The notes under the pieces are model-generated. The model made no database searches. It was not told the DNA's origin and saw only the letters and a list, made by a program, of their open reading frames with translations. This document shows positions 36,401 to 45,400 of a stretch of DNA of 64,000 nucleotides, piece by piece. The translations under genes and the position numbers were made by a program. Origin of the DNA: Arenicola marina (lineage: Eukaryota; Annelida; Polychaeta; Arenicolidae); contig OZ025260.1 in the NCBI GenBank assembly GCA_964019135.1, positions 37,739,373-37,803,372 of the forward strand, in the 5' to 3' direction. Every line of letters begins with the position of its first letter. Position 1 is the first letter of the stretch.

Positions 36401-39400
36401 GTAACCTTGAGGTTACCCCCGTAGTCATCCAAACACCGTCATTTAACACAACCAAATCTGATATTATTTTGTCAAAAATCTGTGTTCTTTCCAGGCCACA
36501 CGTACAATGTATGTCGGAGGTCAAATCAAAGTCGGGTGCCTGCCTCGGTATCCGTGTTCCTACTAGGCAGACTTACTCCATATGCCGCGTGCTTTATATT
36601 CCAGGAGTAGTGTTCTGTGTGGGCGGTAGAGGCGCCTCGGGAGATCCCTTCAAGACGATCGAGTGTTACGACCTAAGACGGGACCGCTGGTTCTACGTGG
36701 CAGAGATGTCCAGCCGCAGGCGTCACGTGGGCGTCGTCTCCATTGGCGGTAGGTGGCGCTTATCTTTATGGCCAGGCCTGGATGTACTTAAATACCAAGC
36801 GCAATTTATTTCGCCTCTCGGCTTGCAATATTTTCTATATTGTGTGCCGCGCGGCTCAGGGAGGCCTGGAGGATGTCTTTGCCAGGGAGTGCCTGATACG
36901 TGGTGGGCGTCCGTGTCTCAACATGGCTGATGTGTCCCGTCAGACGTATTGAACGATTGTCAATGCAATTCGATGCTGAGCTAATATGACTTCCTGGCAC
37001 ATGGGAATATGTCGCCAGTTATCGTCTCTCTCAGACTGTGGCATCAATTATCTCAAGCTTTCCCAAAGTCAAACCTGCCGACGATGCTTTGGCTGAGATG
37101 TAAGGACAACTATATATAATAAATATACATAGTTATACATATATTGCCGGTGTTCCTCGCGTGGCGTCGCTCGCTGGTGTCAAAGGGCGGCCGAAGCCCT
37201 TCCGCAGAAAGTTACACATTTACTCCACATTTCCTGCCTAGAAACCGAAATACCGGTTTTGACCGACCCCCACCAGTTTCTATGTTGTAACTTATATGCA
37301 GTATAGCATATAATAATACCTATATATATCAGAATGACTAGGATATTATAATTCAGAAACTGGTTTATTACTACTCAGCGCAAGATGGTACTTGTATACG
37401 TTAATAGTGACCGCGCTTAAAGGATTAAGCTAAGTTTAAATGTACGGTATTTCTCCTATTATAAGTTTCACCGCCCCCCCCCCCCCCCTCTCGACCCCCC
37501 GCCCCCTCTGTCGCTCTAGGTAAGGTGTACGCGGTTGGGGGTCACGACGGCGCGGAACATCTCAACAGCGGTGAGGTGTTCGACCCCAAGACCAACAAGT
37601 GGACGCCGATCGCGTCCATGACGACGCTCAGGTACGTTACGTCATGCCTCGTGTGCCCATGACGACGCTCAGGTACGTTACGTCACGCCTCGTGTGTCCA
37701 TGACGACGCTCAGGTACGTTACGTCACGCGCCGTGTGTCTGTATACACATACTTATACACAGTAGCTGCGTTAGGCTTCGATATGAGGCTGGAAAACCTT
37801 GCATTTGCAGCATCATATTAGGAAGGTTTTTGCGGGTTTTATGAAACTTGTCCTTCCATGAGTCCGTATCTCGGTTTATCGTTTGCTGTGATGTCCTCCC
37901 TGTTAATGCATTAACTGATCATGTAGAGCTGGCGTTGTGCAAATATGTATGTGTGCACGTGAAATTGGGAAACTGAGTTTAAAATTAATTAATCAAATTA
38001 AGACAGAAAGTCGCGATGTTCGTGTTTTTTATGCCAAAAAGAGAAACATTTCCACACCATCGTCTTTTGTTCTGACATTGTCCGCATTCTTCACGACCGT
38101 TTCACCCTCTCTTTGCCCCCCCCCCCCCCCCACCCCACCCCCACCGTCTCCCTATTCCTGTTTCGCCCACCTGCGCCGCCCCACCCTTCTGCAGGCGCGG
38201 GATAGCTCTGGCGTGCCTGGGGGGTCCCATCTACGCCATCGGTGGCCTTGACGACGCCACGTGCTACAACATCGTGGAGCGCTATGACCCTGACTCGGAC
38301 AGCTGGAGCTTCGTGCAGGCCATGAGCTTTCCGCGAGGGGGCGTGGCCGTCGCCGCGCTCAAGGTGAGACGCTCGTATGCCACGTGGCCGATGACGTCAT
38401 GTTTGTTTAAAATTGTATCTTTGTTTTAAACTATGTTTTATAGGATGTCTTATGTGTCAGGTAATGAAGACTTGTATAAATCGGAACTGGTGATTAAAAT
38501 CTGTTGTTTCTTTAAGGTAACATCCCCAGGAAATGCAATTTCTACCTTCGACTAACGACCGCTGTACTTGACTGGTTTAGGGCTTATTGCAAGCCGTTTT
38601 ATCATGTTGCAATCAAAACTAATGTTGCTCACTAAATCAATGGCTTTTACTAATGGAAACCAGGTTACGACGTCAGAAACCTAACTTGGCGTCAATTCTT
38701 CTTTTTTAAATGGCTTGCCGTTAATCCGCTTGAAAATCTTAAACTTTGTGACGTAGCTGATGCCTGGTGATAGTGCAGCTTTCGGAACGCCACCATGGGG
38801 CGATTTCGGAAGTTCTATACTAACAACGCACAATCTCTGATGGAACTATGATATCTTTGGTCATTGGTGGATCCTCGAGTTTGAACGTACCTTGTATCAA
38901 GAAAAATAATCATTGTGGTGATGTTATGATCTACTCCCAACCTCAGTTAAAACAAGATCATCAAGTGAGTATATCTGGGGACAGTCCAGTCGTAGCGGAC
39001 TCTTAAGTCCTTATCGTTATGTTTTCCTCCTATTTATGCCCTCTTTAATCTTTATTATCTTAGTTACGTTATTGCCTCAGCTTCTATAGGATGAGTGGAA
39101 ATAAATTATGACCCTGGGTTAATTGGGCACAATGTTATATTACGCTATGCATAGTCATGATTTAATCCATTCTCCCATATGGGGGGGGGGACATATATAG
39201 ATAGATACAATAGAATCTTTTTACCTGATTTACGTAGGAAGCCCATAAGTCCGTTTTATGGAGATTATATTGTATGTACATGTATACCTAATTATAGTTT
39301 GCATTGCTTATCTATATACAATTCTCATTATTATTGGTTTTCTGCAGTGTAGTGTGTATGGTCGTAGATTTAAGCTCAGACTGTCCTTAATTATTGCCGA

Positions 39401-42400
39401 CGTCAACAAAAGTCGTATCTCCTATTATCGCCCATGATCTCATCCTCACTGATCACGCATTACCCGCCATTTGTGTTATCACGTGACGCAAGGTAGTTGA
39501 GGTGGTGTATGTTTCTTTGTTGTCCTGTTGGTGACAGCTTTGTGTTCCACATCCGTCTGATTCTGTTTTTCCGTTATGATATACTTGCCTCTGATTAATT
39601 ATCTGAATAATGTAATAATTACTTAATCATTTCTAATAGTTTGTAATAATTATGTGGTAATATCTGGTAACTACTTGAATGGTCTGGAAGTTATTTTTGA
39701 CATTGGATATAAAATATGATATATTCAGCAACAACGCATCTTTATGTAGCATTTTGTCCTTTAGTTACCTCCTCTCATGCATACAATGTAATGTTATAGT
39801 ATATTGTCTTCCTCAACAAGCGAAAGTTATATAGCCATAAATAATATTCTTTTAATATCAGTGTAACTGATGAATTAAGTATACTGACATTTAATCTATA
39901 GCCATTGTGTACAATGAGCTATTTATGGAATTACTTGACTGGTACTATTGTCCTTACGGGGAGCCTCCCTAGCTCAGTTTACAAGCAGACTGAGAGGGGC
40001 CGGCCCGGTAGCTCAGTGGGCTAGAGCGCTCGCCTTGAGTGTTCTGGCCACCTGAGAGCCTAACGACACGTGGATCGATGGTTCGAGCCCCGCTGTGGCC
40101 ATGTCTGTGTGGTCGCAGGATAAAGATCCTATGTCCTTCTTCGCAAAGAGTATGGGGTTACTCCCGGGGATATGGCTCCACTCCCTTCCTTCTCCCATTG
40201 ACGCGATATGACTAAAAGGGGTTAAAGCACTTATTGCCCCGGTTTATTATCGCAGTGTAGCCGTCATGTGCACAAAAGTGAGCCAGTAAAACCCAAGATT
40301 TGATTTCTTGGCCATTTTTAGCCTTCATGCACACAAAATTGGCCTGAATCACCCAAGTTTCATGTCTTGGCCATGTGCGCAAAATTGGCCTGAAACCAGT
40401 GCGCGTATTTCCGTTGCCGTTCCAGGGGTATCTGTACGCCATTGGGGGCAACGACGGTGCCTCCTCGCTCGACTCGTGTGAGCGGTACGACCCCCACCTC
40501 AACAAGTGGACCATGGTGGCCACCATGAACAAGCGGCGGGCGGGGGCCGGCGTGGCTCACCTTAACGGACTGCTCTACGTTATAGGTCAGTAGATACTTG
40601 ACCTTGACCTTCAGCTTGACGAGGAGAATTCGCCGCTGGATTCTCTCGACAATACGTGTTAGTTAGATATCTAAAATAGGTTATATATTATATATATTCT
40701 GCGAGTTCGAATATCTCATTTGAGTTGTGTTCGTTCATAAATAACCATGATCTTGACCTTGACCCTGTTTGTAGGAGGGTTTGACGACAACTCGCCCCTG
40801 GAGTCCGTGGAGCGCTATGACCCCCAGGCCAACACGTGGACCATGGTCCAGGGCATGTCCTGCCCCCGGGGCGGCGTGGGGGTGGCCGCCATGGCTGGGA
40901 AGATCTACGCCGTGGGGGGTCACGACGGCTCCAACTACCTCAGCTCGGTAGAGGCCTACGACCCCCGGACCGACACGTGAGTAAGGGATGGGTGGGAGGG
41001 GATGGGGGTGTTTCTGGCTATGAACGCTAGCATGTAAGCCTCTGCCCTAATACTCTCACAGTTGTGTTGTCTTCATAGGCCACGTTAAGAGCTTACTGAA
41101 GTAACTTTAACTTTAGAAGGCGGCATTTAAAAGGTAATGGCTAATTTATGCGAATGAAATGAAATTGACTTCATTGCTACAAGAAACACTTGTGTATAGC
41201 TGTCGCTGTCGCTAAGCCTCTGTAAACCTATACCTATACCTATACTGCCCGTCTTTTGGCGTATAGTCCTATATATAGGTCCTATATCTCTCTATACTTG
41301 CAGTTGGCAGACGATATCAAGTATCAGTACCTGCCGCGCAGGTGCGGGCATCGCTGTGGTCACCTGTCATATTGATGATCTCAAGGACACTTCCAAGATC
41401 AACATGTCGGCCACAGGTAAGGCGCATGTGCTTTTGTGCACGTTCACTTTCTCTTCCTTTTGTTATTTTTCTTCTGGACTTTTAGTGTGCTTTTCATGGA
41501 CATGGTATTATCCGTTCATAATTATTTGTTCTTAATTATGCTTCTTATTCCATCTCGTGTTTTTGCTGTGCATGTTACGAACGGCTTCGAAAGGTTAGTG
41601 TTAGGCCGCTTCTGTGTACACAATGTCTGAACTGGGCCACGGAACCTCCCGGGACGATGAAGGATGAATGAACGAAACATGCTCAGATTAGGTGTCCGGG
41701 CTTCGGATGCGAACCCAGAACCTATTGATCTGTGGTCCAGTGCGCTGACCTCTACACCATTCAGGCCCAGGACCTATTGATCTGCGGTCTAGTGCGCTAA
41801 CCACTACACCAGGGAGGCCCCCAGGACCTATTGATCTGCGGTCTAGTGGGCTAACCACTACACCATTCAGGCCCCCAGGACCTATTGATCTGCGGTCTAG
41901 TGGGCTAACGACTACACCATTCAGGCCCCCAGGACCTATTGATCTGTGGTCCCGTGCGCTGACCACTACACCATTCAGGCCCCCAGGACCTATTGATCTG
42001 CGGTCTAGTGCGCTAACCACTACACCATTCAGGCCCCCAGGACCTATTGATCTACGGTCTAGTGCGCTAACCACTAGACCAAGGAGATCCCTACCATTGG
42101 CTTCTAAATAGCCTCAGTAAATACTCTGCAGCCGCATAGACGTTCGCAATGTTTCTGCTGGCCTCGTCACGGATCATGAAATCACATAATATCGCTCATT
42201 ATATATGACTGGTGAGACATACACTCCACTTCCACAACACGGCTACCTGCCTTAATGGTGCTATTAGGATAACGTTTACCTTCTTCAATTGTTTATCTAC
42301 TTTCGTGTACCTGTTGCTTATTAAATCCCAAGTGCCATGGCTGCATTGTCGCCTCAGCTGGAGTTGTATTTCTTGTATGCTACCCAGTAAGATTTTATTT

Positions 42401-45400
42401 AATATGCATGTTATGTTAATGGCCCCTTTACCTTTACCTTTCCCTCTTCTGTTAAAGGACATTGACATCCTAGATCCAACAGCCTTACTTATCTTGTGAT
42501 CAAACCGTCTATCCTAGCCACACAGTCTTATCTTGTGATCAAAGAGTCTATCCTTGAACGACACAACCTTATGATATGATCATAACATAAGGTTGTGTGG
42601 CCAGGATAGACTCTGACTTTTGATCAAAGAGGCTCCTCGCAAATGCAATGTTACTCGGCCTCCCGGTAGCCAGTTGTAACAAATATTTTTGACTAAACTT
42701 ACTATACCCATGATCCCAACAGGACAGGGAAAGCAGGGAAAATTCTCACTTGTATATCGAAATTTATTCTTGCAACTCAAATGTCATATACTTGTGAAGT
42801 ATCAATTATGCAACAGCTTCCACTGAATTTGCTGCATTACCTTAATGTGGTGGTTTTCAAGACGATTGTAATAATGATTTAATAATAATGTCTTAATCAT
42901 TTTACTTCCTTGATCCACACGGGGACGCGTATAAGGGGTTACCTAGTCCGTTATCAGGGAAACCTACTGAGAAGCTAACAAAGGGAAAGTCGGGAATTAT
43001 AGTTCTTGGAGGTCTCCACGAGGCGAGTCTGTGGTCGTCTCATAAGCTGTAGATAAGGTGGTATTGCCGATTATAAATCCTTTTACTTTTTGAAAGTTTT
43101 ACTTTTCGAAGTCCGTGCATTCACGGCTGCATAACATCTGCTATAGGGTCTGTAAGTGACATCACAGACAGCGCGCGCTCACCTCCAGCGAATCCGGTTT
43201 TTGGGTACATGACGCTTCACCGCCCCATATACAAAGCATAGGGAGCTCTTTGTAATGGCGTGAAGCGCACAGAAAACCAGCGTCTGGCGATTTAAAACTA
43301 GTACGAGTATGAAGGTACACCCCCAAACATTGACTCCATATGGCTTTCAAATCTAACATTGCATTCATATCTCAAACATCAGTGAGTCTAGTTCGAGGCC
43401 CATAGTAAAGTATAGGGACCCGCTGACGCGTTGTACCCAGAATAGTTGTTTCTAGAGGTGAGCGCGCGCTGTATGTGACGTCACTTACAGACCCTATTAC
43501 CGGTTTATTGAATCTTTATTCGTGCCGCTGTTGAGTCATTTGGCCGAGACATGCCCTTTCTATTTACGACTGCGTCAAGCACACATCTCATTTTCTTTCC
43601 TTTGTTTTTCTGGGAGGTGACGCTGCCTGATGGTCCCATAGGTACCTCTGTTTTTGTGTTTCCGATTGTTGTGGTCATATTTATGTTGCAACTTTCGGTC
43701 TGGCGTGTCTTTGTTTTTCAAAAGCACGCCCTGTGGTGTCTTCAAAATGGTAATCGATAAGATACTAACCAATCCCTTGTACAGATACTAACCGATCCAT
43801 CATACAGATACTAACTGATCCATCATATAGATACTAACCGATCCATCATACAGATACTAACTGATCCATCATACAGATACTAACTGATCCATCATATAGA
43901 GACTAACCGATCCATCACACAGATACTAACCGATCCATCATACAGATACTAACCGATCCATCATATAGATACTAACCGATCCATCATACAGATACTAACT
44001 GATCCATCATATAGATACTAACCGATCCATCATACAGATACTAACTGATCCAATAATATAGAGACTAACCGATCCATGACACAGAGACTAACCGATCCAT
44101 CATACAGATACTAACCGATCCATCATATAGATACTAACCGATCCATCATACAGATACTAACTGATCCATCATATAGATACTAACCGATCCATCATACAGA
44201 TACTAACCGATCCATCATACAGATACTAACTGATCCAATAATATAGAGACTAACCGATCCATCATACAGATACTAACTGATCCATCATATAGATACTAAC
44301 CGATCCATCATATAGATACTAACTGATCCATCATATAGAGACTAACCGATCCATCACACAGATACTAACCGATCCATCATACAGATACTAACCGATCCAT
44401 CATATAGATACTAACCGATCCATTATACAGATACTAACTGATCCATCATATAGATACTAACCGATCCATCATACAGATACTAACTGATCCAATAATATAG
44501 AGACTAACCGATCCATGACACAGAGACTAACCGATCCATCATACAGATACTAACCGATCCATCATACAAATACTAACCGATCCATCATACAGATACTAAC
44601 CGATCCATCACACAGATGCTAACCGATCCATCATACAGATACTAACCGATCCATCATACAGATACTAACCGATCCATCATACAGATACTAACCAATCCAT
44701 CATACAGATACTAACCGATCCATCATACAGATACTAACCGATCCATCATATAGATACTAACCGATCCATCATACAGATACTAACTGATCCATCATACAGA
44801 TACTAACTGATCCATCATATAGAGACTAACCGATCCATCACACAGATACTAACCGATCCATCATACAGATACTAACCAATCCATCATATAGATACTAACC
44901 GATCCATCATACATATACTAACCGTTCCATCATACAGATACTAACCAATCCATCATATAGATACTAACTGATTCATCATACAGATACTAAGTGATCCATC
45001 ATACAGATACTAACCGATCCATCATACAGATACTAACTGATCCATCGTACAGATACTAACCGATCCATCATACAGATACTAACCGACCCATCATACAGAT
45101 ACTAACCGATCCATCATACAGATACTAACCAATCCATCATATAGATACTAACCGATCCATCATACAGATACTAACTGATCCATCATAGAGATACTAACCG
45201 ATCCATCATACAGATACTAACCGATCCATCATACAGATACTAACTGATCCATCACACAGATACTAACCGATCCATCATACAGATACTAACCGATCTATCA
45301 TACAGATACTAACCGATCCATCATACAGATACTAACTGATCCATCATACAGATACTAACCGATCCATCATACAGATACTAACCAATCCATCATACAGATA

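Larger units (their letters stand above)
21471..36604 (+). other. KLHL8 intron 1 (15.1 kb)
   Basis: Phase 1 intron with donor GTGAGT and acceptor TTATATTCCAG. It is filled with repeats, listed separately: three 1029-bp tandem copies, 41-, 25-, 43- and 18-bp arrays, a Ty3/Gypsy fossil, SINEs and polypurine DNA. I see no further gene in 27.0-32.1 kb. A minor 18-bp repeat (TTCAATCAGCACAAAATC, about four copies) lies at 27828-27908, and a 15-bp repeat (about three copies) near 30255-30300. Confidence 0.85.
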
